From Neoechinorhynchus agilis (Eukaryota; Acanthocephala), in NCBI GenBank assembly GCA_051530055.1, contig CM121342.1, positions 10,478,001 through 10,542,000 on the forward strand: a stretch of 64,000 bases of DNA, read 5' to 3'. Of this stretch, positions 36,343 through 49,500 are shown in pieces (position 1 is the first letter of the stretch; every line of letters starts with the position of its first letter). Made by a program: the position numbers and the translations under genes. The notes beneath the pieces are model-generated. The model was not told the DNA's origin, made no database searches, and saw only the letters and a program-made list of their open reading frames with translations.

Positions 36343-36765
36343 CTATTGATCGAGCATATGATCCCATTTTTCATGGTCCGCTTTTTCTTTTCTGACTGAA
36401 TCTATAAATGTGGACAAATAAGGGATATCATCATCTTCTGTGAGTTGTTTATCCTTGTCTAAAAGGATTCCTTTTAAATGTAGATCAATAGCCCGACTCA
36501 TTCGGTGTTCTCTTTCATAGAACATATCAGGTTCATCCCATCGCATTCTATCCAGCGCTTTTTCGATTTCGTCGAAGGGATAAACGGCGTCATCTCTCAT
36601 CAAACCATACTCACGAAGTCGATAATTATCGAAGAGTGGGTGAAGAGCACGTTTGATTGGGTGCCATTCTGCAACTGGCTTCTTGCATGGCCAACCGAAT
36701 GTTCTAATCGCGTACTCATACGTAGCTTTGCCGATAATATCAATCCTTTTGCTCATAGCACTCAT
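36343..36765 (-). CDS. UQCRB: Cytochrome b-c1 complex subunit 7 (QCR7/UQCRB-like)
   Basis: 140 residues. The core HPLFDNYRLREYGLMRDD, followed by a helical region (FYEREHRMSRAIDLHLKG) and a charged tail (PYLSTFIDSVRKEKADHE), matches the small complex III subunit that lines the matrix side next to cytochrome b. The family is normally about 110-130 residues; here the N-terminus (MSAMSKRIDIIGKATYEYAI) is longer. The start is preceded by ttctagatttcag and one base, a strong splice acceptor placed directly before the start codon. The upstream Drosha stop lies only about 52 bases away on the same strand. Together this suggests trans-splicing of a downstream operon gene, which is common in nematodes. 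Confidence 0.85.
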   Translation of the reverse strand: MSAMSKRIDIIGKATYEYAIRTFGWPCKKPVAEWHPIKRALHPLFDNYRLREYGLMRDDAVYPFDEIEKALDRMRWDEPDMFYEREHRMSRAIDLHLKGILLDKDKQLTEDDDIPYLSTFIDSVRKEKADHEKWDHMLDQ

Positions 36766-36817
36766 CCTGAAATCTAGAAAGTGAATAAAAAACGTAATGG
36801 AGGTTTAAACATCAAAA

Positions 36818-39800
36818 TTACACTCCACTCTTATTCTCAATCGCATTAACAAGAAAATCTCTCGCGGTGGATAGTCCTCTGTCAAGTACCAAAACTGCCA
36901 AAAACGATTCAAACATATCTGCTCGCATTTTTTCATCCACGTCGTCCGAGAAGCTTTTTAATGATGGGATCCCAAGTACACGCGAAGCCATAAGATGAAC
37001 AGTTTTTGCCAATATTCTCAATCCAGTCGTTTCAAAAAGACGTGCTTGGTATGAATTCGATACGAGTTCAGCTCGCATTGTTGACAAACATCCTTCATGA
37101 TGATATGGGAATTTTTGGAATAAGTAGTGACTTATAATCAGTTTCATCACAGAGTCGCCGAGAAATTCCAGGCGTTGGTTGTCGCCCATTGTCAGTTTGT
37201 TCGAACCCATTTTATCGGTGCGGCAAAACGCTTTATAGAGTGCGATCAACAAATCAATCTCGATTGAAAGCACGATCCAACCTTTAAAAAATTACATAAA
37301 AATTAAAAGAAACGTGGTGAAGGTATGAAATCCTTTTTCAGTGAAAGGGATTGGTCTCATTTGAATGTTGATGCAATTACGGAAATCGTTAGCTATTTAA
37401 ACGTATTAGAAAATAAACAATACTATCAATAATAATTTTTAAGTGAGATTAGATTTTAATTTTGAGCAATTTTAGGCTACATCGTGAAATTCAGTGTACA
37501 TGGAGGAACTTGTTTCAGCAAATAAATTTTCAAAGTCGAGAATATTCTTTAATTTTTGATTATTGCTAAAATTAAAAACAAATATAACAATTAATTGCAA
37601 CTTATTTCTCATTTCCTCTTAAATTATCCGACGCAATGTTTTACTAATTAATTTCTGTAAAAGTCAAACCACGGCAAAAAGATTAAGATGGATTTAAAAG
37701 ACGTGGATAAAGCCGGGTAAGATCATAAAATCTGGAATATGTTATTGATTTAAGCAAAAAACAATTCAGTAGCCGGTTTATATGATAGCACTTTTACAAA
37801 GTAGAGGAACAGATCCAATGCGTATGCCAACGGATTTCTCAACAATGTTTGCCATTTCACCTAAAATTGGGTACATCGATGTGTCTATAGTTCGAGTTTG
37901 TAAAGGATCCAATGGAAGCTGATGATACTTTTCGACTAAGGAAGCCGGGAAAAACAACCTACCGATCAATCTGTCAATCAATTGGAGGTCCTCACCACCA
38001 GCGTCCACGAAAATAGCCGCGATCACTGATTCGAGGCAATCTGCAGCAATGGAGTGTATACACTCATCTTTTTTATAAAGTTCCAATGATTCGCGTAGCC
38101 ATATCGGTCATTCCGCATATGACCCACGGTGGAATTACCGATATTTTTACAAGAATAAAATGTTCAATCATTAGATTTTGTATGCTTACTTTTGCGAGGA
38201 ACGCATTCTGAACAAGAGCAGACCTGACGACGCTCAGACTTCCTTCTTTAAGATTAGGGAAAAGGAGATAAATGTGAAGACTAATGAGGTATTCGATTAT
38301 TGCGTCACCAAGATGTTCAAGTCTCTCGTAATTTGCACATCCAGACAATACCAGTTTTCGTGAAAAAAGCTCATTTTCGCATGGTTGACTATTAAAATCA
38401 ATCTTTGTATTCGTGACGATGCTCATCATTTTCGATTTGCTTACCCTTTCTTCAACGAGGTTGCCATGTTGAGGACGTGCAAGCCCGCAATGGCACAGAG
38501 TGTCGTTTAGTGTGTCAGAACCGAGAAATCCGTTCGAGCAAGATGGATGAGTAAGTGCTAGTTGGAGTAATAATGGATTTTTAAACCGATATTCAATGAG
38601 ATCTTCTAATCGGCGAGCATTTCTGAAGAATCGGATTTGAGATAGGATGGTTGGAATAAGCGCAAATGCTTGAACTACATCGACATTGAGTCCAGTTGGA
38701 ATTAAAGATTCGTCAAACTGAAAACGTTCAAAATTGTCACGGATCTTAGAATTTGCTTTGTTCATATGAATGATCATAGAACAGTTTAGATGATCAACGC
38801 GAATACCAAATGGTGACCGATTTTCACTTAGGATCACAATTGATTGCTCATGGATTGAACGAAGAAGTCGCGTGGAATTAAGAATGTGTCTGAGGATTTC
38901 AGCAGAAGACAAAATCTTGCAATTTTCAGATAAAAATAACGGAAACACGTAAACCTGATCGATAAGGTCATCAAGGAGGAACATTCGCAGCAGTCGATTT
39001 CCAACAAATTCTTCAATGAGTTCAAGCTCGACCTTTCCGTGATATACAAGACCAGACTCAAGAAAGTTATCATCATTAAATACCATCACGTTATTACAAA
39101 TTGAAGCCACGGAACCGTTCCAAGGTTCGAGCCATATACGGTACACAATATCGACGTAGAACCGTTCCTTCTTAATTTTCTTCCAAAACGAAACTCAAAT
39201 CTAATGTCGGCCATTATTCAAATGATGGATAACTTTTAAACATTATCCACCAAAGAAATATGATCGAAAATCGACTTGATTAAAAAGTCCGATGTGGCTA
39301 AAGGAGTTTGCAAAAAAAGCCGAGAGAATAGATGGGTTTTTCACTGAGCCCTAAAAAGTTAATATACCTCATTTCGTCCTTTATGAAGCAGAACAATATT
39401 ATTTGAAAAACAAGGATTATTTCGATATAGGAGGGTGAATTTACTCGAGCCAAAAAGTCGCCGTAAGCTCATCTATGGCATTTTACAGTGCAACAGGATA
39501 TTCCCGTCTTTATCAAATTTCCATGCGCAAAATTGAGAAGACCAATAAACGAACGACTCCACGTATTGCTTTTATTGTAAAGAGTAAAATAAGACTGAAT
39601 TTGATTAAGTCGTTCTCTTGAAAACAGACAAATTTTTCCTGAGAATCGATACAGTTCATTGTCACATATAATATCCGTGTGATGGCATTCCAATCGAAAA
39701 TTCGTTTCGGGTTCAACATTTAACAAATATACAAAGTGATCGTAGCAACAACTCGTATTGAAGTTGTTTGAACGGCTATAGGGTTTTTTGAACACACGTA

Positions 39801-39894
39801 CCAGCATTTCCGAAAACTCATCAATTAAAGCTTCCTGAATACCTTCAATTATAATTTTGCCATCCTTCCCGATGCTTTTCTCATAGTTTTTCAT
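36818..39894 (-). CDS. DROSHA: Ribonuclease III Drosha-like (microRNA processing)
   Basis: Tandem RNase III domains in Drosha arrangement. The central domain (about 38,600-39,190) contains VYRIWLEPWNGSV. The first RNase III domain has LIEYRFKNPLLLQLALTHPS, a Drosha-type insert with LCHCGLARPQHG, NYERLEHLGDAIIEYL, and DCLESVIAAIFVDAG (37,778-38,600). After an intron (about 37,283-37,795), the second domain has NQRLEFLGDSVMKL, HHEGCLSTMRAELV and DMFESFLAVLVLD. The acidic catalytic residues are present in both. The enzyme cuts pri-miRNA hairpins in the nucleus with DGCR8/Pasha. A candidate upstream exon is 39,469-39,894. The frame changes near 38,086-38,110 without a visible intron. No dsRNA-binding domain is found before the stop, although Drosha normally ends with one. 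Confidence 0.85.
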
Positions 39895-39899
39895 CTGAA

Positions 39900-40730
39900 A
39901 TGTTGTCGAGGAAATCAGTCGCTAAAATATGTGTTTAAAAATAACAGTTTCGACCCTCTAAAGCCCATGAATAGGGACTTCATAACCACTAAATAATACC
40001 TATTTCGACACCGATTCTTTTATAAAGAATGTTTGAAAGAGGTTAGCGAAAAGTGACTTGGCTTATAGATATGAAACCGATGGTTGATGTGTGAAAAATA
40101 CATATCCACAAACCAAAACAGAGCGAATCCTTGATATTCCTTCGCTACTCGAGAAAAGTTCATTATAACTAGATTCACTTCAATTGAAATTTGTCTGTGA
40201 CGTGAAAATGGTTTGCCAAATTTCAAGAGCTGCCCTATGTGGCCCCTATGCAGAACATCGAATTTATTTGAAATTATAGAAACGGATCACCACAGAGGCT
40301 AAAGTAACGATGAAAATCCACAATTTGAAACGGAGCTACAATTTAGTCAAGAACACTTACAAGGATAAAACACTAGATAAACACTCGCCAAGGACAGTTA
40401 TAATTGAATTTTAAACGAATCTTAATTAATATTTAAATTCAAATTCTTCGAAAGTAGCGATTTCATGAATGTTTACAAAATCTGTCGACTTCGTCTTTTT
40501 GACAAGAAGTGAACTTGATTGAATTTGATTTTGAAAGCAATCGATTCCGATTAGTCGGATTAAATCGGCCGATTAACTCACGTTCATGTAAATACATTTG
40601 TTTCGGTTCCTCAGAATTTGGTCCTAATAAGTGTCTAGTCCAACAAACCGGTGATTTGAGTCAAGTTAAGATGGATGGCGAATAATCAAAAAACGAAATG
40701 CAAAGCACCTTCTTCCGTATTGTCAACTGA
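39900..40730. other. Stretch without recognisable gene, upstream of Drosha
   Basis: AT-rich, no convincing frames. More N-terminal Drosha exons could lie here but are not recognisable; the Drosha N-terminal region is poorly conserved. Confidence 0.35.
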
Positions 40731-41050
40731 TCTCTCATTATTTCGTTCCCTTTGGCGTTGAGACACTCGGGTCGTTTGGTACCGCGGTACAGGAGTCGTT
40801 GACCTCTCGCTGGTCGTCGACCATCATCCTCCGGATCCGTCATTCACTCCAAAGTAGACAATCAGTTCGTGTTCACGAGAATTTTCTAAGAGATTGAGAC
40901 GAATCATTGGCGATCCGAGATCAGGAACATTTCTCCTACCATACATAAGTCTGGCTTCGCAACGGCAAGGAACGCTACATCCGTCCTTTCGACCGTTACA
41001 CCAGGGCGACAGCTGAGTGATTCACAACGGTGATGCGAATGATTTCTGCT
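40731..41050 (+). mobile_element. Second LINE family, 3' fragment, copy 5
   Basis: Similar to 9,810-10,030 and 46,260-46,490: the block encoding VPFGVETLGSFGT followed by the conserved tail ccagggcgacagctgagtga. A stretch of about 60 bases (40,803-40,880) interrupts the match. Noncoding now. Confidence 0.65.
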
Positions 41051-41464
41051 CCGAAATTAAGTGAACCTTTATAAGATAAGGTTGCCGTTTGTCAGTTAAG
41101 CGGTTGAAAAATAAGATCAATCGAAGAAGTTAATTACGAACTTCAACAGGAACCACAAATTCTCTTCAAAATCGCGATGTACGGCAAACTTGCAAAACAG
41201 TTTGAACCGATAAACCACGAATAGAATTAAGATGAACAGCTTAAAAGTGATAAGGAAGCAAGTAGCCACTTACGCTATTTACCTCAATCCCCATTTCAAA
41301 CGTTCTCGAATCTCCCAAAAGCTTCACTAAAATCCATTTCAATCTGAAATTACGCTTAAAAGTTTTTTTACACATTCAAAAGCGAGAAAGTGAGAGAAAT
41401 CGAATTTATATATTCCATACAATGACAAAGCTACATCCATTCTTGTGACACTAGTTACCAGTTT

Positions 41465-42181
41465 TCAAAAACATCGATTCCATTTCTCAATAACATCACA
41501 TGCGCCACTAACTTGAACGAACTTTCGCACATCAAGATCGAAAGTATCAGTGAGTATGCGTATTCTCCTGGACAGAAATCGCTTTCTGAGGTTAATCAGA
41601 TGATCCATAATTGCAAGTGAACACAAACATAACGGATTTCGAACTGATTCCAAAATCAATATTTTTGAGTGAATGCTCAAATGAAACGCCCTCTTGTCAG
41701 AACGAAATTTCTCAATCCTTTCATCTAATTTCTGTTGAATTCTCCGCTTAGCTAGTAGAGTCGGACTAATAGATCGTTTCCGTGTAGTTGTCCTTGGTTT
41801 CCTCGGTGTTGTCACTTTAGTGGACTCGTCCTTTTCTTGGTCTTCATCGACCGTGAGTTTTACTTTATCTGGAAGCATACCACCTTCAGGTAAATCGTAA
41901 ATTGATCGATATAATTCACGCCAGTCAGGATGCTGCTCGGTGATTGTAATTGGCCTTAGACGAGCTTCGTCGTCTTTCTGGTAAACCTTGTCGTATTGAT
42001 CATAATGAACACCATGATCGAATAGCTCTTTTCGATCGACCATCTGGCCACATTCCGTGCATTGAATGCATTTCCCATTCTTGTCGAATTCCGCAAAGAA
42101 ACGAAATCGTAAAGAGGTTGGCTTGCCCCTTCGTTCACGAATAAATTCAACTTGTTTATATACAACCGACTTGGCTGACTA
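41465..42181 (-). CDS. Hypothetical protein with a CxxC-type zinc-ligand motif, 3' exon
   Basis: A long exon that begins after a clear acceptor (cttttttttag-type tract at about 42,182-42,190) and reads SAKSVVYKQVEFIRERRGKP, then FFAEFDKNGKCIQCTECGQM and DHGVHYDQYDKVYQKD. The C-I-Q-C-T-E-C block with a following His-Gly-His-like DHGVH suggests a small zinc-binding unit. Then come ITITEQHPDWRELYRSIYDL, a basic Thr/Arg-rich linker (RKPRTTTRKRSISPTL, a likely nuclear signal) and helical basic segments to the stop. Earlier exons were not found. I do not recognise the family; a nuclear, DNA- or chromatin-associated role is only a guess from composition. Confidence 0.55.
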
Positions 42182-42514
42182 AAAAAAGAAATGGTGGTCA
42201 TGGATACGACGATCGATGCACGTATGATAGTATCGATAAAGTATAAATGATTGCTGAAAACGACACACATTACGACTTGGTTGTCGTAAATGAACCAATC
42301 ACCGAAGCTTATCAATTGGCTTCTAAGAAAAGCCAAAAACAAATGGCAGGAAAACACTCTGTTGTGTTTAATGGCGACGGAACAGTGGGAATGGATGACA
42401 CACGAGTACATGCATATAAATACGAAACCTTAAATCATTGGGCTATTGCAGCTGCTCTTTAAATGAAAATCATTGAGATTACCAAAGGTTTTATATTTTC
42501 CCCGTCTACATAAC

Positions 42515-42668
42515 TGTGTTCTTTGGTGATGAGAAGAATAGATATTGATTTATTAATTCTCAATATTTCGTCGGTCTTGTCAGACTTCTTCAAGTCGTTT
42601 CGCAAGTGAGACGGACGAAATATTGAGAATTAATAAATCAATATCCATTCTCCTCATCATCAAAAAAT
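42515..42668. repeat. Foldback repeat, family 1
   Basis: Inverted repeat with arms of about 55 bases (gatattgatttattaattc and its complement) around a spacer of about 40 bases. Related copies occur at 52,447-52,590 and 61,019-61,430. The inner part carries TTGAAGAAG, a small hairpin and CGAAAT on the minus strand (42,564-42,592). Confidence 0.85.
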
Positions 42669-43460
42669 ACATATATAAATGAATAACTTCTTTACATCCA
42701 TATAACTGTATAGAAAATGTGTTTAAAATAGACTTTATAATACAATTATTCATGGTAAGCTATTTATAACGAGAGAAAAATCACGAATTTTTAAATCGCT
42801 CTTTGTTGCATTAAGTGTGTGAAAATTTATTTAATTCGAAGACGTCTGTATTACACAGACTAAATAATATTCTAATCAATATTTTACTTTGAACAATAAA
42901 TTTTTCAATCAGTTTGGTGTTTGATAATTACAAGAACGCTATGGCGTCACTTGAAAGAATATAGACAACAACTGATTTTACAAATTTCATACGATTACTG
43001 TACCTTCAGACAGCATCAATATTTTTATCGGATTAGATAAACTGGCATTTATCATTTTCACAAAGAAGGCAATTTTGGAATTAAAATTTAATTGTTTATG
43101 GATTTTTGTGTTCTTTGAAAATTGCGAAATTCCATAATGTTTATGATACTGTCAGCGGTTTCAAACCTTCCCGAATATTTCAACAATATTTACTAAAAAA
43201 TATAAATCTTTTCCTAATAAAATAATCTGTCATGATTTCAGGTTGAACTTAAAACTGATAATGATATTTCGTTTGATTAACAAAAGAATATTAGAAATAT
43301 TTTGGTACAAAAAAAAGAATTCGTTAGAATTGAATATGGTAAAAAATCGTCATAAACCATATTTTGCATTTATGAAAGTATCGTAGTCAATACACATTTG
43401 CCGCCCTATCCTATAAATGTAAAATAGATGCAAAAAAGGAAACCCAAGTGAGAGAACTGT
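42669..43460. other. Stretch without recognisable gene
   Basis: Strongly AT-rich intergenic sequence; no coding or RNA feature seen. Confidence 0.4.
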
Positions 43461-44539
43461 TTACGTATCTGTTTCCTCAGAAATAAATTTCAATTTGTAA
43501 ATGCTCGTTTTGATAATCTCAATGGCATCAATATTTTTATCCGATAGGATGTATAGCTCTGTGCCGAAGTCAACAAGCCCAGCAAATACAAGGATTCGAC
43601 TCTGATGTATTTTACCCTCCATTGGCAGTTTCCTACACAAAAAAGGCTCGACGGTTAATTGTTTTGTCGTTTTTAGTGGGAACAATATTTCACTTTGTCT
43701 TAATGTTTGCCGTACTCAAAATACAACTAAACATTTTTTGATTCAAAAACACTTACCGTTTGATGAAGCTTTTGAACAAGTACATTTTTCTTGTATTCTT
43801 TGGTGTTAACGTATGAGTAAAACGCCCGAAGAAATTTTCGAGCACCGTTCAGTGATACAAGGCAAAAACAGTCAATGTCGATCATCTCATTCTTCAGTTT
43901 GAAGGTCTCCAATAGAAAATCGGTTACATGGGAGCAACACTCGATAACCTTTTCCTGAGTAATCTGCTGATATATCCAACATAGCCTCGCATTAAGTTCA
44001 ATAATCGTCAATACTCCATAAAAGATTCTTTGTCAGTGTAGCGAGCATAAGATTGTAAGATTTTTTACTTGAAATCAAAAGGAAGCGGCGATCGTGGAGT
44101 AAATTTTGGATTTTAAATAAAAATAAGACTTTTAATTTCCGATTTTTAATTTGAGCTCAAAAGTGCTGAATTCGTTTCTTTGGAAATTTTAAATAACACC
44201 CACCCGCTACATTGACTCAATTGAACGCTGCAATTCTTTGCATTCCCAGTACAAGTCCAAGAGCCGAACAAAAGGTAACTTTTGCTCGGTCACAAACAAG
44301 ACATCAGCGCAAATCTCCGTGTGGATATGAAGGCGAACTTGATCGCATTTGGTCCAAACTTCATTTTCCACGTCAACTCTCCTATGCTTAATCCCATCCT
44401 CGTTTTTGCAAAGACTACATTCAAATGCATCTTCACAGCATTCGTATGCTTCTCTCGTCTCCGCCGAAAATTGAGAATCAATCACAAATTCGCAATCGCT
44501 ACCATCACTATCACCATCACCATCATTATTCATGATCAA
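43461..44539 (-). CDS. Hypothetical protein, three exons, no family recognised
   Basis: Three same-strand coding segments with short gaps: 44,207-44,539 (MNNDGDGDSDGSDCEFVIDS, then a Cys-rich stretch YECCEDAFECSLCKNEDG), about 43,759-44,012 (TIIELNARLCWIYQQITQEK, then DFLLETFKLKNEMIDIDCFC) and 43,461-43,720 (SRILVFAGLVDFGTELYILS, then SIYKLKFISEETDT). A clean donor (GTAAGT) follows the second segment and AG acceptors precede the second and third. The first donor is less certain. The protein would be about 260 residues, acidic at the N-terminus. I do not recognise a domain. The splice-consistent structure argues for a real gene. Confidence 0.5.
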
Positions 44540-45410
44540 AAATATATATTTCCATTGGTATCATCACGTCTTTCGCCTCTCGGCAAAATCCACGGAAGAA
44601 CGTAACAAATGTTTTGAACTATCTGATTGATCGCGAGTTTGGTTAGGATTTTCTTAATTGAACCAACTCTTCATGCAAATTAAACAATCGTTCTTAAACT
44701 TGGCTCTCTTTATCTATCATCTGCCTCCTTTGTGCGAGGTTCTTCATTTCCCTTCTTGGATTGTTAGAAGACGGAGTAAAACTTCGAACATTTGTTATAA
44801 ACCGCTTAACTTGCTTAAATAAGGACAATCGAAAAAAATAACATACGGTTGAGAGATCAGTCGACAATCCACCAATTAATATGGACGTGTGTTAGTCGTT
44901 AATTGCTAAACCGCATTTAATTTGCTGATTTATAGCAAGTACTTTTCATAAAAGAAAGCAAAGTTCAAGTCATGTGCATTTCCATTCAATTATTCGATTA
45001 GCTCCCTATTAAATTGAGATGCACTCGCTTGTCTATAGAGAAATGATCTTCTCTTGAGTGAATTCAGCACGAATAGTCCCACCTCGCTTACAATTAACAC
45101 CGATACAATTTTCTACGCTTCGTTAAATTTCGAAAATTCACCCGAGCTTATCGATCACTAAGAACTTGAGTTGTTTTTACCTTTTTCAAAAATAATTCAA
45201 TGATTATGTTCAAAGTAGGTGCAATGATTTTTGCGTTTGCTTTATATATGGTCCTACGAATTCGAAACACAATGGTTCAATCAGTAAAATCTAGAACAAA
45301 CCTTTAACAGTTTTCATTAGAAAATTTAACTATTACGTTTTTACCTGCATCAAGTTTGTTTCCTTGTCTTAGATGCCTCTTCGGATGATTTCCGACATTA
45401 CCAAGGTTTG
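44540..45410. other. Stretch without recognisable gene
   Basis: AT-rich intergenic sequence between the hypothetical gene and a LINE copy; nothing recognisable. Confidence 0.35.
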
Positions 45411-45419
45411 GACTGAAAA

Positions 45420-46520
45420 ACACTATGCCGATCTATAACCGCAACTTTCCGTGCTGTGCGAACGAGTTGATGAATTATATTAACACGAGGCTCTGTTCCT
45501 GATCAAGAACGCCCTCTTCATTCCAAAACTGCTGTATAAGCTACGCAGAGCACCTTGTTTAGACATAAGCATAAGCTGGCAAAATTAGACGAGACGGTGA
45601 AAGCCTCTCTTGAGAAAATTTAAAATACTTAGCTGTCGGACGAGGCCTGAAATCAAGCGTCCCGCCAATGGTTGCAAACAATTAGTTTGGAATAAGCCCT
45701 GGTAGCGAGAATTCAATACTCTTTAATTTCAGATTCTCGTGACCTGGTGAACCGAACTCGATTGGCGGCAGTCTCTACAGGAGAACCGGGTGCTTGGCTC
45801 AACGCTATCCAAATCGCTTCTTTGGGTACCCTTCTCTCCGACGAGACAGTAAGGATTGCAGTGTCCCTGAGATTTGGGGTATCGATGTGCACGTCCTATC
45901 GCTGCCGTTGAGGAGCGAACGTGGAACCATCGGGACGCCATGGTCTCGTCTGTTGGCAATCAGGCGGAATGTACTCACGACACGAGGAAGTAAATGCAAT
46001 TCTTATTCGTGCCCTGAATACTGTGAATGCGCCCAACATCCTAGCGTCGAGCAATCTTTGTCACTCGATGGCCGTAGACCGGGCGGTATCACAGTATTTC
46101 CGTGGCAAGAAGGAAAATGCCTTCTCCGGGACGCTACGTTCATGGACACGATCGCAGCCAGCAACATAAAATTCGCTACCATTACACCAGGGGAGCAGCA
46201 ACCGCTGCTGAAGAACGCAAAAAGGCAAAATACAAGGACCTGAGTCGAAATCATCATTTTGTTCCCTTTGGCGTCGAGACATTTGGGTCGTTTGGTACCA
46301 CGGCACAGGACCCGGTCAAGCAATTGCCCAAGACATTGAGACGAATCACTGGCGATTTGAGATAAAGAACATTCCTCCCACAAAACATAATCCTGGCTGT
46401 GCAACGGGAAGGAACGCTGCATCCCTCTTTGAACCATTACACCAGGACGGCAGCTGAGTGATCCAGAGCGGTGCCGTGAATGTATATAAACTCTTCCGAG
46501 CCTTTAAAAGGTTTAAATTC
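45420..46520 (+). mobile_element. Second LINE family, copy 6 (internally deleted)
   Basis: The plus strand carries the end of the RT region ([18 protein letters not shown]), then, after an internal deletion near 45,655, ANGCKQ, the GRHGLVC...[11 protein letters not shown] block, the [14 protein letters not shown] nuclease-like block, [15 protein letters not shown] and the conserved 3' tail. Frames are broken. From 45,660 to 46,437 it is almost identical, in inverse orientation, to 57,772-58,549. Confidence 0.8.
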
Positions 46521-49500
46521 GCAGCGCACAAAATCTGTGCAGAGGATTAACTGAAATATTTAGATCGTGCGCTTAAAATTTGGTTCGATTTAAAAGTATA
46601 TCGATAAAATGTTGTTTAAATAATGAGTTTCTATACACAAGTTCAACTTATCCGTTTCCTCAATTGTTTTTTCGGTTAAATAATCCTTAAAATGATAGAC
46701 TTTCGCACACTGTGATTTTATTCATAACTCATGAGGGATTGTATTTTCTCATTAATTTAGCTCAGGGTAGCAAGCGCATGCTGATAGGAATCAGGTTTAT
46801 TAATTTTAAATGTGATCTAATATCCCTCTTGAGATAACAAACTAATTGAAGGCTCGTGCTACAAAAGTGTCAAGTTTAGATTTGTCATTTATTGCGGTGT
46901 TGGTTGTTGAAGTCCTTTGTTAAGGCGGACGTTATCGATCTTATTTGTTGAACTTTGTCTTCAGAATCGATACAAATAATCGCTATAGTCAAAAAAAGGT
47001 TTATAAATTAATCGTAAGCGCGTCGGGAGTTATTTGCTTAAAAAACCGTCTTTGGTTTGAAAATTCTATTAGATCGTAAATTTTACTCAAGTTTGTTTTA
47101 TGATTATAAAAACAAATCTTGCCAGGGTTTTCACGAAGTTAAACTTATAGATTTGGGAATTCAACAATCACGCTCATGAACACTATAGGCATTTTAGGAA
47201 ATAATGTTAGGAAATCGATTATACAATACAGTCAATGTGCTTCTCTAGCATGCGTCTCGGTGGATTGAATATTTTGAATTCTCGGTACTTTGATTGGGAA
47301 ATTAATGCTCTCGTCTTCGCCATACCAATGGTTGTCCTTAATCATATAACTCAGTTCTATAATGTACTTTCCTTCCTTATATTTTTGACTATGTTCAAAT
47401 GCATGCTCCTTACCATTCGATCGAATAAGACTTTATAACAAAAGAAGACTTACGTATTTCCAGCCAATTTTTGACTTGCAACATTTACAATATATATCCG
47501 CTACTTCGTGGAGACCAGTTATTGCACGGGTGGACAAATTCATTCGTCCAGGAAAAAACTACCTTTAAAGTGCCGACAAATAGTGATGGAAATTAAGTTC
47601 TCCACTAATACGCTGCAGTTTTAAAATTCTATTTTACAAAAGTTTACATGAACAAAAATCGCACTACATTCGGGTTTTCCAAATGTTGTATCCGGACCAA
47701 TAAAGAATGGGGACCAACAGCACATTTTGGTTCTTACAAAATCGGAATAATTTGAAAGGATCTTAAATCGATATAAAGAATATTCCAGTGACTTCTACAG
47801 GTGAATCGCGAACAAATTACAGCTATTTACGATGAATATGAAATGATTTTCAAACATAAAATGAGGTGCTTTCACCGTAAAATATCTAACTGGAAACGTT
47901 TTTTTGTCTCTTTTAAGTAGAAGGCATATATTTCATTTTTAATTGAAATTCTTATATAAAAATCGGTTGTCTGACGGTTCTAAAAAAACTCGAATGTTAA
48001 TGTTGTAAATTTACGGACGTTATACATTTTGTTAAAAGATAATTCAAAGATAGACTTTCAAGTGAATCGCGAACCGATCACCTTCCTATCACTGTCAAGG
48101 TATAAAGCGGAGATTTTCGGTCACAATCTACGGTATGTAAGTGATCCTTGATACTTTTTTCAGATGATTATGTTTAAGTAAAATTTGTCCACCTCGTACA
48201 TTAGCAGTACCCGTTCTTCAGGAGGTGTTGCATGGACGTTCACTCTATTAAAAGAGGACTGATTTTTGCTTGTGGGACTTTAAATTAAACTTACACAGAA
48301 TTAAATAGATAAGCACGTCCATGGCTTCCTTGAAAGGACTGCGCAGTTTACGAATTCAATAATAAGAACAGTACCATGGAGCTGACCTTGGAGATAAGCT
48401 CATCGTGAGAGGCAAGATGAGCTTGACATATCTTGCATGAATAGGTGCGAAATGAGTAGTTCAGTCTATCTTTCACTGACTTCATCTGTGTATATATATG
48501 CCCCTTCGCGTCGTCTGTAACTTATAAGGGAGAAAATAAGATGAGGAAAGTGTCGCAGTTCCTTCTTCCTAGTGCAACGAACCCACATAAAAAAGTGCTA
48601 GTCGTTCGTTATTACGTGCTAGCGGTTACGAGAAATACTGACAAAAAACGAGAGGCATCTAAGGCAACCGAGAGGACATAAAGACGAAAAACCACACTAA
48701 TGATCCTAATTTGGTAATTGGAAAACATTATCCGGTTGCCAGATCGAAGAAAACAAGCGAAAATACAAATCCAATCAGTAAAGCGATCCATTACGAACGA
48801 AATATCGACTGAGAAATTGGGAAAAATCAAATTGATGATTTAATGAGGTTTATATTTGACCAAGAATAAAGAAAAGTAGCCTGAATGTCCTTATTTAAAG
48901 GTTCAAAGATGAATTAAATTTACCTAAGTTTTGTGTAAAATCTAGTTCGTGTTTAAACTTCAATGGCACTGCCAATATTGCGTTTTCTTATGTGTATTAT
49001 AGCTGGTAGAAATAACCATGGATATAAGTCATCAAAAAAATTTAAGTGGTTTCTCGCAAAAAAAATCGATTCCGAACAAATGAGGTTTTAAAAATATCGA
49101 AATCGATTTTCAATATTTGGATATTTCATAAAGATTAGACAAAGGACGTATTGAGCATATATTGAAAAGGCTCAATTTTTCGATAAAATACATTTGTTAA
49201 AATGTCAATTTTTGCATTTTTAATTCCATAACCTGAAATTTGCCTGCCCGAATATGAGTGATAGATGGATTAAATTTTAAAGGATTTAAACAATCTATCT
49301 ACATTGTGACTTTTTTCGTATGCGACAGCAGGATTAATATTGCCCCATGAAAAAAAACGAACTCTCATGTGAAAATGATCGATTTCGTGAAAGGAAGTGG
49401 GAGAACTTATCGTTGAGATTAGTCCCCTGGTCTACCATCAAGTATATCATCTTCCCTAGACAGCAAATCAAGCCTGGAACCGCTATATAGATCCAGCGAT

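Noticed and set aside
47235-47438. Plus-strand open frame with hydrophobic stretches
   Set aside because: Short, AT-driven hydrophobic composition and no splice-supported neighbours; probably chance.
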